This document shows positions 1-6,735 of a DNA stretch of 8,858 nucleotides, one piece after another. The DNA is from Paracoccaceae bacterium. Lineage in GTDB: Bacteria > Pseudomonadota > Alphaproteobacteria > Rhodobacterales > Rhodobacteraceae. Position 1 is the first letter of the stretch. Every line of letters begins with the position of its first letter. The translations under genes and the position numbers were made by a program. Where the stretch lies: assembly GCA_003551745.1 (NCBI GenBank), contig PUNI01000156.1:1-8858 (forward strand). Reading direction: 5' to 3'. The notes beneath the pieces were generated by a model, which worked only from the letters and a program-made list of their open reading frames with translations, was not told the DNA's origin and searched no databases.

Positions 1-254
1 ACGCCGCGCGCATCTCGATGCTGATGTCGATTCCCACGATCATCGCCAGCGGCGTGCTGATGGGGGGCGACGCTGTCGCCCGGATGGACATCCAGGCCCT
101 GCGCGACGGCGCCATCGCGGCAGTGATGTCCTTCTTCGCAGCCCTCGCCGCGCTGGCCTTCATGATGAACCTGCTGCGTCATGTCAGCTTCACGCCCTAT
201 GTTGTCTACCGGCTGGTGCTGGGCACGGTGCTGCTCTGGATCGCCTACAGCTAG
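1..254 (+). CDS. uppP: Undecaprenyl-diphosphatase UppP (BacA), C-terminal part only
   Basis: This is the last 83 codons of a gene that enters from the left edge; the reading frame begins at base 3 and the stop is TAG. UppP is an inner-membrane enzyme that removes a phosphate from undecaprenyl diphosphate, recycling the lipid carrier used for peptidoglycan and other envelope polymers. The visible part begins with AARISMLMSIPTI, the conserved ARxSxLxSIP region of the family, and ends with FTPYVVYRLVLG, matching the family's C-terminal YRxxLG signature. Three hydrophobic stretches are visible, ending in LLWIAYS at the stop, as is usual for the last helix of this protein. The catalytic N-terminal motifs lie outside the window, so activity cannot be judged. 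The next gene follows on the same strand after 128 bases. Confidence 0.9.
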   Translation, partial: AARISMLMSIPTIIASGVLMGGDAVARMDIQALRDGAIAAVMSFFAALAALAFMMNLLRHVSFTPYVVYRLVLGTVLLWIAYS

Positions 255-382
255 GCCCGCGCCTGTTTCCCAAGTCCGAACCATCCCGGCTGCTTCCCCA
301 GATTGTCGCCAATCCGTCCCATTCTTGCCCGATTTCGGCGCCATGCTCGCCGCCGCGTGGAGCATCGCGGGGAATCGCGCCG
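255..382 (+). promoter_or_regulatory. uppP-lysR intergenic region with two small inverted repeats
   Basis: This 128-base gap probably holds the promoter and any autoregulatory site of the LysR gene. Two dyads are visible. ATTG-N4-CAAT lies at 302-313. ATGCTC at 343-348 pairs with GAGCAT at 360-365 across 11 bases. The second dyad sits just upstream of a GGGGA Shine-Dalgarno-like run at about 369-373. LysR regulators often repress their own gene from a dyad site near the start, but neither dyad has been tied to this regulator, and I see no convincing -35/-10 pair. No terminator for uppP is evident. Confidence 0.3.
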
Positions 383-1288
383 ATGGATCGACTGAGCGAG
401 ATGGAGGCGTTCGCCACGGTGGTGGACCAGGGCGGCTTCACCGACGCCGCCCGCAAGCTGGGAATCTCGAAATCGGCCGTCTCGAAACATGTCTCGGCGC
501 TGGAGGCGCGGCTGGGCGCGCGGCTGCTCAACCGCACCACCCGCCGCGTCAGCCCCACCGAGATCGGGCTTGCCTATTACGACCGTGCCCGCCGGGTGCT
601 CAACGACGCTGGCGAGGCCGATGCGCTCGTCAGTTCGATGCAGTCGGCGCCATCGGGGCTTCTGCGGGTGTCGGTCGCCACCGATTTCGGTGTCAGCATG
701 CTGTCGCCGATCATTGGCGACTTCCTGCAGGATTTCCCCGACATCACGCTGAACATGGTGCTGTCCAACCGCTATGTCGAACTGATCTCCGAGGGCTTCG
801 ACATGGCCATCCGAATCGGCGAACTGGAAGACTCCAGCCTGCGCGCACGAAGGATCACCGAGACCGCGCAGCGCATGATCGCCTCGCCGTCCTATTTCCA
901 GCGCCACGGACGCCCGCTCCGGATCGACGATCTGACCGAGCACAAGCTTCTGCACTATTCCAACCAGCCCGCGGGCAGCGTGTGGCGGATCACCGCGCCG
1001 TCGGGCGAGAAGCGGCAGGTGCGCGGCAGCGGCATGGTGATGGTCAATGACGGGCAGTCGCTGCTCAACGCCGCCATCGCCGGGCTCGGGATCGCCTATC
1101 TGCCGAGTTTCCTCTACGGCGCGGCGATGCGGGCGGGGCAGGTGGAAGATGCGATCCCGGACCTGCCGCGCGAGGTGCTGGGGATCTATGCGGTCTATCC
1201 GCCCGGCCGCTTTCCACAGCCCAAGGTGCGCGCCTTCATCGATTTCCTCGCCGACCGCTTCGCCGGCAAGGGCGCCGACAACTGGTGA
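383..1288 (+). CDS. LysR-family transcriptional regulator
   Basis: This is a complete 301-residue protein, the normal length for a LysR regulator. An N-terminal winged helix-turn-helix covers about residues 1-60, with the recognition region TDAARKLGISKSAVSKHVSA at about 20-39 and the typical RLLNRTTRRVSPTEIG stretch after it. An effector-binding domain follows from about residue 90 to 293, containing the common GLGIAYLPSFL segment and the ending PQPKVRAFIDFLADRF, usual in the CrgA/DmlR-like branch. The ATG at 383 is favoured because the HTH begins at once and GGGGA lies about 9 bases upstream. LysR proteins usually control a divergent neighbour, but this gene has none: uppP is upstream on the same strand and the next gene downstream is convergent. 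Its target and inducer cannot be told from this window. Confidence 0.93.
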   Translation: MDRLSEMEAFATVVDQGGFTDAARKLGISKSAVSKHVSALEARLGARLLNRTTRRVSPTEIGLAYYDRARRVLNDAGEADALVSSMQSAPSGLLRVSVATDFGVSMLSPIIGDFLQDFPDITLNMVLSNRYVELISEGFDMAIRIGELEDSSLRARRITETAQRMIASPSYFQRHGRPLRIDDLTEHKLLHYSNQPAGSVWRITAPSGEKRQVRGSGMVMVNDGQSLLNAAIAGLGIAYLPSFLYGAAMRAGQVEDAIPDLPREVLGIYAVYPPGRFPQPKVRAFIDFLADRFAGKGADNW

Positions 1289-1294
1289 GCCCTG

Positions 1295-1306
1295 CCGGCG
1301 CGCCGG
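1295..1306. repeat. 12-base perfect palindrome in the convergent lysR/vanZ gap
   Basis: CCGGCGCGCCGG lies inside the 30-base gap between the stop of the LysR gene (plus strand) and the stop of the VanZ-like gene (minus strand). Its position suits a shared two-way terminator. It has no natural loop and no T-run on either side, and GC-only palindromes are common in DNA of this composition, so the terminator reading is weak. Confidence 0.25.
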
Positions 1307-1318
1307 TTCGGTGGCGCT

Positions 1319-1702
1319 TCACGACCGCCGCGCCCGCCGCCAGCGCAGCAGGATCGGCGCCACCAGCCAGCGATGGGCCAGCCAGCCGGTGGCTGCGCCG
1401 ATGATGGCGCCGAACGCATTCGCCAGTACATCGCCCCATTCGCCGTGCCGGCCTACATGGGGCTGGATCAGCTCGATCAGCCCGCCATAGCCTATCGCCA
1501 CCGGCACCAGCCACAGCGCCACCCGCGGCCGGGCCGCCACGGCGGGAAACACCACGGCGGCAAAACCGGCGAAATGATAGGCCTTGTCGCTGCCAGGCAC
1601 CTCCGGCATCGCCTCCTGCGGTGTCAGAGTCGCCACGCCCACCGCCGCTGCCGCCAGCAGCGTGAGGCCAAGCCCGAGCCGGAAAAGCGTCGTCGCATCC
1701 AT
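1319..1702 (-). CDS. VanZ-like family membrane protein
   Basis: This 127-residue protein begins at the ATG at 1702. It shows the VanZ-like core: a first hydrophobic helix at about 7-26; then a short loop with DKAYHFAGFAA (Asp39, Lys40, His43), corresponding to the family's DKxxHxxxF motif; two further hydrophobic stretches; and the second motif E77-LIQ80 with Arg85, Asp91 and AN94-95. A last helix at about 97-118 is followed by a basic tail (RWRRARRS), expected on the cytoplasmic side. VanZ lowers teicoplanin sensitivity in enterococci, but most proteobacterial VanZ-like proteins have no assigned role, and nothing here indicates glycopeptide resistance. It follows the AttH-like gene on the same strand after 56 bases. 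Its Shine-Dalgarno is weak, so it may be read from the upstream transcript. Confidence 0.85.
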   Translation of the reverse strand: MDATTLFRLGLGLTLLAAAAVGVATLTPQEAMPEVPGSDKAYHFAGFAAVVFPAVAARPRVALWLVPVAIGYGGLIELIQPHVGRHGEWGDVLANAFGAIIGAATGWLAHRWLVAPILLRWRRARRS

Positions 1703-1728
1703 GCCCGCGCTATGGGCCGGACAGGCGG

Positions 1729-1740
1729 CGGTTGCAACCG
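1729..1740. repeat. 12-base perfect palindrome between the attH-like and vanZ-like genes
   Basis: CGGTTGCAACCG is a perfect palindrome 18 bases after the stop of the AttH-like gene and 26 bases before the vanZ start. Flanking GGGCC (1714-1718) and GGCCC (1742-1746) can pair around it asymmetrically. It could be an operator, a processing or attenuation hairpin, or chance. There is no T-run, so an ordinary intrinsic terminator is unlikely. Confidence 0.35.
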
Positions 1741-1758
1741 TGGCCCTGGGGCGCGCGG

Positions 1759-2829
1759 TCAATAGCCGGTCATCTCCAGGTAGCCGATCCCGGGATGCGT
1801 GCCGGTGATGCGCACCGGGCCTTCCCAATAGGCGAAGGCGGTGTCCATCCAGGCGTCCGGGTTGATCGCCGCGACCTCGACATCGAGGCCGCGGGCCGGC
1901 AGTTCCACCCGCCAGCGCACCGGCACGTCGCGCCCGGCCATTGCGGCCGTCTCCAGCGGCGTGAACCGGGCCGCGCCGTCGGGGATCGGATCGGTGGCGC
2001 CGTCGGCGCTGATCCAGGTGGCGGCGGTGAAGTCGCTGCGCGCGCCGCTGCGCACCTGTGCGATCATCAGCTTCTCGCCGCTGTCGAAATGCATCGCGAA
2101 CCAGTCCCAGCCCGATTGCGCGCCCTCCAGCGGCTGGCTGGACCATTCGCGGTCGAGCCAGCCGCGGCCGGTTACCGGCACGGGGCCATCCGGCAGCACG
2201 ATCTCGCCCTCGATCCGGTAGAAGGGCTGCGAGTAATAGTGGCTGGCCTGCCCGCCCTCCGATTTCACGGAAAACCCGTCCTCTCCGTGAAACACGAGCG
2301 GGCCTTCCGCCCTCGCCTCCAGCCGGAACGAGAAGTCGGCACCACGGGCGGTGAGCGTCAGCCGATCGAGCTCGTCCTCGCCCGGGGCCGCGTGGCCGAT
2401 CATCTCCCAGTCGTCGATATGGGCGGCGAAGGGGCTCGCCGTGACTCCGGCCTGGCCGATGCCGTCGCGGGCGAAGCGCTCGGCCGCGAAATGGGCTTCG
2501 GGCGTGGTCAGGCCGGCGTGGCCCATCCACATCTGCGGGCTCTGCCACCCCTCGCCCGCCCCGGGCGCCAGCCCGATGCGGAACAGCGTCCATTGCGCGC
2601 CGAAAGGTGTGCCGTCGGGGCCTTCCAGATTGGCGGTGAGATACCACCATTCGATGCGGAAGTCGGGATGCGGGCCATGGTCGGCCGGAAAGCTGAAGCG
2701 GTGGTCGGGGTCGGGCAGGGCAAAGCCCTTCACCTCGGCGCCCATGCCGGCGAAACCCTGCCCGCCCGCACCCTGACCCCAGGCGGGCAGGGCGAGCAGC
2801 ATCCAGATCAAGGCGGCCCTAACGCTCAC
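1759..2829 (-). CDS. AttH/CrtC-like secreted protein with two lipocalin-like domains
   Basis: This protein of about 356 residues belongs to the family annotated as AttH or carotenoid 1,2-hydratase (CrtC-like). A signal peptide is visible (MSVRAALIWMLLALPAWG, likely cut near residue 18, no lipobox Cys), placing it in the periplasm. Family hallmarks are EWWYLTANL at about 60-68, SHYYSQP at about 197-203, GWLDREWSSQPL at about 223-234, GWDWFAMHFDSGE at about 240-252, and a C-terminal YWEGPVRITG...GIGYLEMTGY. The GTG at 2829 is chosen because GAGGG (2839-2843) lies 9 bases upstream; an in-frame TTG at 2835 would be only 3 bases from it. The start overlaps the permease stop by 11 bases, so translation is probably coupled. 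No carotenoid gene is nearby, so a role as periplasmic partner of the ABC transporter (AttEFGH type) is more likely than carotenoid hydration. The ligand is unknown. Confidence 0.85.
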   Translation of the reverse strand: MSVRAALIWMLLALPAWGQGAGGQGFAGMGAEVKGFALPDPDHRFSFPADHGPHPDFRIEWWYLTANLEGPDGTPFGAQWTLFRIGLAPGAGEGWQSPQMWMGHAGLTTPEAHFAAERFARDGIGQAGVTASPFAAHIDDWEMIGHAAPGEDELDRLTLTARGADFSFRLEARAEGPLVFHGEDGFSVKSEGGQASHYYSQPFYRIEGEIVLPDGPVPVTGRGWLDREWSSQPLEGAQSGWDWFAMHFDSGEKLMIAQVRSGARSDFTAATWISADGATDPIPDGAARFTPLETAAMAGRDVPVRWRVELPARGLDVEVAAINPDAWMDTAFAYWEGPVRITGTHPGIGYLEMTGY

Positions 2830-5209
2830 GGGCAAAGACCCTCAACAGATCGGCCGGCGCCAACCGCGCCAGCCGCCGCGCCGGCAGGGCGGCCGCGAGC
2901 GCCGCGGCGAGCAGGGCGGCCCCGGCAAGCCGGGCCCAGTCGGACGGGAAGACCCGCATCGGCAGGCGCCAGCCGAAGGCCTCGACATTGATCACCGCCA
3001 GCAGCACCCAGGCAAGCCCCAGTCCCACCGGCAGGGCGACCACCGCGGTGAGCGCGGCCAGAACCAGCGTGCGCAGCATCTCGAGGCGCGCCAGCCGCGC
3101 CCGCGTCAGCCCCATCGCCCATACCGGCGCCAGCTGCGGCAGGCGCATTCCCGACAGCGTCACCAGGCTTGCCAGAAGCGCCACCGCCGCCACGCCGAGG
3201 GTCAGCACGTTCAGCGCCGCGGTGACCGCGAAGGTGCGCTCGAACACCTGCAGCGAGAAGCGTTTGGCCTCGGCCTGATCGGTCACCCTGTCGGGCGGCA
3301 GGCCGAACTCGTCGACCAGCGCCGTGCGCAGCCCGGCGGCCTCCTCGGGCGCCACGCGCACGGCATGGGCCAGACGCGGCACATCGGGATAGGCGGCGAG
3401 GAAGCGCTCCAGCCCCACCATGGCCTGCGCCTGCGGGTTGCCATAGTCGGAATAGATGCCGGCCAGCGGCAGCTCCAGCCCGGCCGGAAGGCGCACCGGA
3501 TCGCCCAGCGACAGCTGCAGCCGGCGGGCGCCCTGTTCGTTGACGAGCACACCCCGGCCCTCGGCCACGCGATCCCACACGTCGGGCTCTGCGGCCAGCA
3601 ACGGCCAGTGGTCGCGATAGGTCGCGTGATCCTTTACCCCGAACACCGCGCCCGGCTCGCCGGAGATCTCACCGGTCACGCTCCAGATCGGCAGGATCGC
3701 GTCGCTGCGGGGCTCCAGCCAGGCGCGCAGGGCTTCGGCCTCGGCGGCGTCGCGGCCCGAGACATAGATCTCGGCCGCCAGCCGCTGGTCGAGCCAGCCG
3801 GTGAAGGTCAGCCGGAAGCTCGCCACCATGGTGCCGACGCCGATATTGGCCGCCAGGGCCAGCATCAGGGCCATCAGGGCCAGGCTGAGGCCGGGTAACT
3901 GCTGGCGCGTGTCGGAGAGAAACCAACCGGCCAGCACCCCGCGCACGCGGAGCTGCACCGCCAGCAGGACCCCGGTGAGCAGAACCGGCAGCGCCAGCGC
4001 CGCGGCGACCAGAAGGCAGGCCAGCAGGACGAAGCCCGCCACCAGCCCGCCACCCCAGCCGGCCAGCGCGAAGGCCGCCAGCGCCAGCGCGACAGCGGCC
4101 GCGGCCTGCCCGATCAGCGCCCGCTCCGAGGCGCGCGCCCAGGCCCGCGGTTGCGCCGGGGCGAGCAGCGGCAGGGCCCAGACCCGCCAGAGGCTGCGCG
4201 CCCCCGCCGCCCAGGTGCCGGCCAGCGCGATGCCCAGCCCGACGGCCCACCACTCGGGCCGGATCGCGAGGCTGCCCGCCACCGGCGCGCCATAAAGCCC
4301 GCCGAGCGTCGCCGCCACATCCGGCAGCAAGGTGGCGGCCAGCAGATATCCCAGCGCCACCCCTGCCGCCCCGGCGACCAGGGCCAGCAGCGTCAGCTCG
4401 CCCAGCAGCAGCGCCATCAGTTGCCCGGCCGGCAGCCCCAGCGCCCGCAGCGTGCGGAACATGGAACGGCGCTGTTCGAAGGCAAGGCCCACCGCGGCAT
4501 GCACGATGAAGAGGCCAACCGCGAACGAGAGAAGCCCGAAGGCGGTGAGGTTGAGATGGAAGCTGTCGGTCAGCCGCGCGAGATCGCCGGCGGCGTCGGG
4601 TTCCTCCAGGCGCAGGGCGGGGGCGATCTCCTGCCAGGGGCGCAGGCCCTCGGGCTGGTCGGGCCAGAGCAGCAGTCGCGAGAGCTGCCCCTCGGCGCCG
4701 GCCAGCGACTGGGCGATGCCGATGTCGGTCAGCACGGTGCCGGGCGGCAGGCCGTCGGCGGGCTCCACGCCTTCCAGCCGCGCGGCGGTCTCGGCGGCGG
4801 CGAAGCGCAGGCCCGGCGGCGTGAAGAAATCGGCAAGCGTGTCGCCATCGGCCAGCGCCCCGACGCCGGCCTGCGGCGGGGCGGTCAGCGGATCGACGCC
4901 GAGAACCGTCACCCGCTGGCCGTCGAGCGTGGCGCGCGCCTCCAGCACCGGCGACACCAGCCAGCCGGCCCGGCGCAGGGCCACGTAATCGGCCTCATCG
5001 ATCCGGGCGGTGCCCTCGGCCGGCACCAGCCGGGCCAGCCGGTCCTGGCCCAGAACCGCCTCGGCCGCGGCATAGCTCGCCCGCGCCTCGGCATTGATCG
5101 CCTGCACCCCGGAGAAGAGCGCCGTCGCCAGGGCAAGACCCAGAAGCAGCATGGCGAGTTGCACCGGATGCGCCCGCCAGTGGCTCAGGAGGGCCGACAG
5201 CGCCGTCAT
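2819..5209 (-). CDS. FtsX-type ABC transporter permease, two FtsX units in one chain
   Basis: At 796 residues this matches the size of E. coli YbbP and of AttF/AttG-like permeases carried on one chain. Hydrophobic segments fall at about 17-36, 220-242, 265-292, 318-338, 366-384, 388-417, 438-463, 660-686, 712-740 and 760-777, giving ten helices. Two large soluble regions (about 40-218 and 465-658) should face the periplasm. FtsX-type cytoplasmic features follow helix 2 (EQRRSMFRTLRALGLPAGQL, about 245-264) and the later helix (SGMRLPQLAPVWAMGLTRAR, about 686-705), the expected contacts for the ATPase. Transporters of this type usually move or extract lipids or lipoproteins, or act by mechanotransmission. 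Its ATG overlaps the ATPase stop as ATGA, and its 3' end overlaps the AttH-like gene, so the three proteins are probably made together. The substrate cannot be read from sequence. Confidence 0.93.
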   Translation of the reverse strand: MTALSALLSHWRAHPVQLAMLLLGLALATALFSGVQAINAEARASYAAAEAVLGQDRLARLVPAEGTARIDEADYVALRRAGWLVSPVLEARATLDGQRVTVLGVDPLTAPPQAGVGALADGDTLADFFTPPGLRFAAAETAARLEGVEPADGLPPGTVLTDIGIAQSLAGAEGQLSRLLLWPDQPEGLRPWQEIAPALRLEEPDAAGDLARLTDSFHLNLTAFGLLSFAVGLFIVHAAVGLAFEQRRSMFRTLRALGLPAGQLMALLLGELTLLALVAGAAGVALGYLLAATLLPDVAATLGGLYGAPVAGSLAIRPEWWAVGLGIALAGTWAAGARSLWRVWALPLLAPAQPRAWARASERALIGQAAAAVALALAAFALAGWGGGLVAGFVLLACLLVAAALALPVLLTGVLLAVQLRVRGVLAGWFLSDTRQQLPGLSLALMALMLALAANIGVGTMVASFRLTFTGWLDQRLAAEIYVSGRDAAEAEALRAWLEPRSDAILPIWSVTGEISGEPGAVFGVKDHATYRDHWPLLAAEPDVWDRVAEGRGVLVNEQGARRLQLSLGDPVRLPAGLELPLAGIYSDYGNPQAQAMVGLERFLAAYPDVPRLAHAVRVAPEEAAGLRTALVDEFGLPPDRVTDQAEAKRFSLQVFERTFAVTAALNVLTLGVAAVALLASLVTLSGMRLPQLAPVWAMGLTRARLARLEMLRTLVLAALTAVVALPVGLGLAWVLLAVINVEAFGWRLPMRVFPSDWARLAGAALLAAALAAALPARRLARLAPADLLRVFARER

Positions 5210-5883
5210 GCCGCTGCCACCCGGCCGCCCGACAGGTGCAGCCGGCCATCCAGGCGCGCGGCGAGCCGCGGCGAATGGGTGACCATCAGAAGCCCGGCAC
5301 CGGCCTCGGCGACCAGTTCCAGCATCAGGTCGAGCACGGCATCGCCCGTCGCCTCGTCGAGATTGCCGGTGGGCTCGTCGGCGAGCACCAGCGCGGGCCG
5401 TGCGGCCAGCGTCCGCCCGATCGCCACACGCTGCTGCTGCCCGCCCGACAGCTGCTCGGGATAGCGCGCCTCCAGCCCTGCAAGCCCCAGCCTGTCGGCG
5501 AGGCGCGCCACCTCGGCGGCATCGTGGCGCCCGGCGAGGCGGCTCTGGAAGGCGAGATTGGCCCCCACCGTCAGCGAGGGGATCAGGTTGAACTGCTGGA
5601 ACACCAGCCCCACCGCATCGCGGCGCAGCCGCGCCCGGCCGGCATCGGACAGGCCCGTCACCTCCTGCCCGGCGATGCGGATCGCGCCGCCATCGGCCGC
5701 GTCCAGCCCCGCCACGAGGTGCAGAAGCGTGCTCTTGCCGCTGCCCGACTCGCCCGTCAGCGCCAGGCTGCAGCCGGTCTCCAGCGTCAGGCTGACGCCG
5801 CGCAGGACCTCGATGCGCTCTTCGCCCTCGACATAGGACTTGCGCAGGTCGGACACCTCGAGAATTGGGGCTCTGGCTGACAC
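5206..5883 (-). CDS. ABC transporter ATP-binding protein, LolD/YbbA type
   Basis: This 225-residue nucleotide-binding subunit is complete, and every ATPase motif is present. Walker A is GESGSGKST at 44-52, the Q-loop is FQQFNLIPSLT from about 95, the ABC signature LSGGQQQR is at 145-152, Walker B LVLADE is at 165-170 with catalytic Glu170, the D-loop NLD is at 174-176 and the switch His is His203. LSGGQQQR and ADEPTGNLD are typical of the MacB/LolD/YbbA branch that pairs with FtsX-type permeases. The start is GTG at 5883, supported by GGAG (5889-5892) five bases upstream; no ATG lies near. It is the first gene of the overlapping ATPase-permease-AttH set. It should sit on the cytoplasmic face and power the permease encoded next. 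Confidence 0.96.
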   Translation of the reverse strand: MSARAPILEVSDLRKSYVEGEERIEVLRGVSLTLETGCSLALTGESGSGKSTLLHLVAGLDAADGGAIRIAGQEVTGLSDAGRARLRRDAVGLVFQQFNLIPSLTVGANLAFQSRLAGRHDAAEVARLADRLGLAGLEARYPEQLSGGQQQRVAIGRTLAARPALVLADEPTGNLDEATGDAVLDLMLELVAEAGAGLLMVTHSPRLAARLDGRLHLSGGRVAAA

Positions 5884-5909
5884 GGCGGCTCCGGACGCTT
5901 AAGGCTCGA

Positions 5910-5938
5910 TGTATAGCGGTGTGCGGCCCCGGCGACAG
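5910..5938 (-). promoter_or_regulatory. Possible promoter upstream of the ABC ATPase gene
   Basis: Read on the minus strand, CTGTCG (5933-5938) is followed after 17 bases by TATACA (5910-5915), a small AT-rich island in very GC-rich DNA. The -10 agrees with the sigma-70 consensus at four of six places and the -35 at three of six. A transcript would start near 5903, leaving a leader of about 20 bases that contains the GGAG ribosome site. This is a visual match only. Confidence 0.35.
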
Positions 5939-5949
5939 GCACCTGCGCC
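5931..5949 (-). terminator. Possible hairpin after the CDP-alcohol phosphatidyltransferase gene
   Basis: On the minus strand, starting 16 bases after the stop, GGCGCAG pairs with CTG-T-CGCC around a GTGC loop: a seven-pair stem with one bulged base. No T-run follows, so if it ends transcription it does so weakly or with help. It overlaps the proposed -35 of the ABC operon. Confidence 0.3.
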
Positions 5950-5965
5950 GAAACGCCCCGCCGGC

Positions 5966-6574
5966 TCAGCCCGGGAAGACCCGCCGCGCCAGCAGGACCC
6001 GCGACAGCGCCGTGACCAGGCAGAGCGCGCCGAAGGCCCAGGCGAGGGGCGCGAAATGCTGGGGCCACAGGCAGAGGGCCGCGAAGAACAGGATCGTCTC
6101 GGTCCCCTCCAGAAGCCCGGCGGTGAAGTAGAGCGACTTCACACCATGCGACCGGGTGCGCAGGCCCCGCTTCTCGGCAAGGATCGCATAGCCGAGAAAG
6201 CTCGCGCCATTGACGTAGAAGCTCGCCAGAAGGAAAGCGCCGGCCGCCCCGTTCGCCGCCGGATCGTGCAGCACGAACGCGAGCGGGATCGCCCCGTAGA
6301 AAACGAAATCGGCGGTGATGTCGAGATAGCCGCCGAAATCGCTGGGCCCCTGCGCCCGGGCCACGGCGCCGTCGAGGCCGTCGGCGAAGCGTGAGCCGGC
6401 GATCAGCGCCAACGCCAGCAGGAAGGCGCCGAAGGCCACGGCGACGGCGGCCGCGAGCCCGAGGGCCAGCCCGGCCAGCGTGACCGCATCGGCCGTGATC
6501 CCACCGGCCGCCAGCCGGCGGCCGAGCGCGTCGAGCGGCGGGTCGATCAGCGGGCGCAGATGTCGGTCGAGCAT
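5966..6574 (-). CDS. CDP-alcohol phosphatidyltransferase family membrane protein
   Basis: This inner-membrane enzyme family joins a CDP-activated lipid or alcohol to a second alcohol, releasing CMP, as in phospholipid head-group synthesis. The active-site motif D1xxD2GxxAR...GxxxD3xxxD4 is complete: Asp65, Asp68, Gly69, Ala72, Arg73, Gly81, Asp85 and Asp89 (numbered from the ATG at 6574). Several hydrophobic helices cover the rest of the 202 residues, a normal length. The ATG is preferred because MLDRHLRPLIDPPLD is the natural family-like beginning; an in-frame GTG at 6583 would add three residues. Neither start has a strong Shine-Dalgarno. The alcohol acceptor cannot be told; phosphatidylglycerophosphate, cardiolipin, phosphatidylcholine/serine and inositol-type enzymes share this motif. 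The ABC operon follows on the same strand after 82 bases. Confidence 0.9.
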   Translation of the reverse strand: MLDRHLRPLIDPPLDALGRRLAAGGITADAVTLAGLALGLAAAVAVAFGAFLLALALIAGSRFADGLDGAVARAQGPSDFGGYLDITADFVFYGAIPLAFVLHDPAANGAAGAFLLASFYVNGASFLGYAILAEKRGLRTRSHGVKSLYFTAGLLEGTETILFFAALCLWPQHFAPLAWAFGALCLVTALSRVLLARRVFPG

Positions 6575-6677
6575 GGCGGCCACAGAGTGGTCGGCCCATG
6601 CCCCCGGCGCAAGTCCGCGCGGCGCGTCGGCGTTGATCCGGAACGCTGCGTGCGGGCGCGGCGCATTGACAGTCCTG

Positions 6678-6705
6678 CAGGGGATGACGGAGCTTTCCGT
6701 CCCTG
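6678..6705. terminator. Possible hairpin between the enolase and phosphatidyltransferase genes
   Basis: GACGGA (6686-6691) and TCCGTC (6696-6701) form a perfect six-pair stem around a four-base loop. CAGG (6678-6681) and CCTG (6702-6705) extend it across a four-base bulge. It lies about 30-58 bases after the enolase stop on the minus strand, where a terminator is expected. It lacks a T-run, so it may instead be an operator for the downstream gene. The rest of the 161-base gap (6575-6735) shows no convincing promoter. Confidence 0.3.
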
Positions 6706-6735
6706 ACGGCGCGCCGCGCCCGGTGCCGGCCCGGC

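Noticed and set aside
1319..1702. Glycopeptide (teicoplanin) resistance gene vanZ
   Set aside because: Only the broad VanZ-like family is shared; no van genes accompany it, and Gram-negative members have no shown resistance role.
1703..2650. N-terminal extension of the VanZ-like gene up to 2650
   Set aside because: It overlaps the AttH-like gene in another frame and has a low-complexity composition; the VanZ fold starts at the ATG at 1702.
1759..2829. Carotenoid biosynthesis gene crtC
   Set aside because: The family name covers both, but no carotenoid gene is nearby, a signal peptide is present, and the operon context is an ABC transporter.
1732..2991. Long plus-strand open frame (419 codons) opposite the AttH-like gene
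   Set aside because: It is antisense to a well-supported gene, has no recognisable domain and a low-complexity Arg/Gly/Pro/Ala make-up typical of shadow frames in GC-rich DNA.
4151..5464. Long plus-strand open frame (437 codons) opposite the permease and ATPase genes
   Set aside because: It reads as Arg/Gln/Gly-rich noise and runs across two overlapping real genes on the other strand.
6666..6694. TTGACA on the plus strand in the enolase/phosphatidyltransferase gap
   Set aside because: No plausible -10 follows and no plus-strand gene lies downstream for more than a kilobase.
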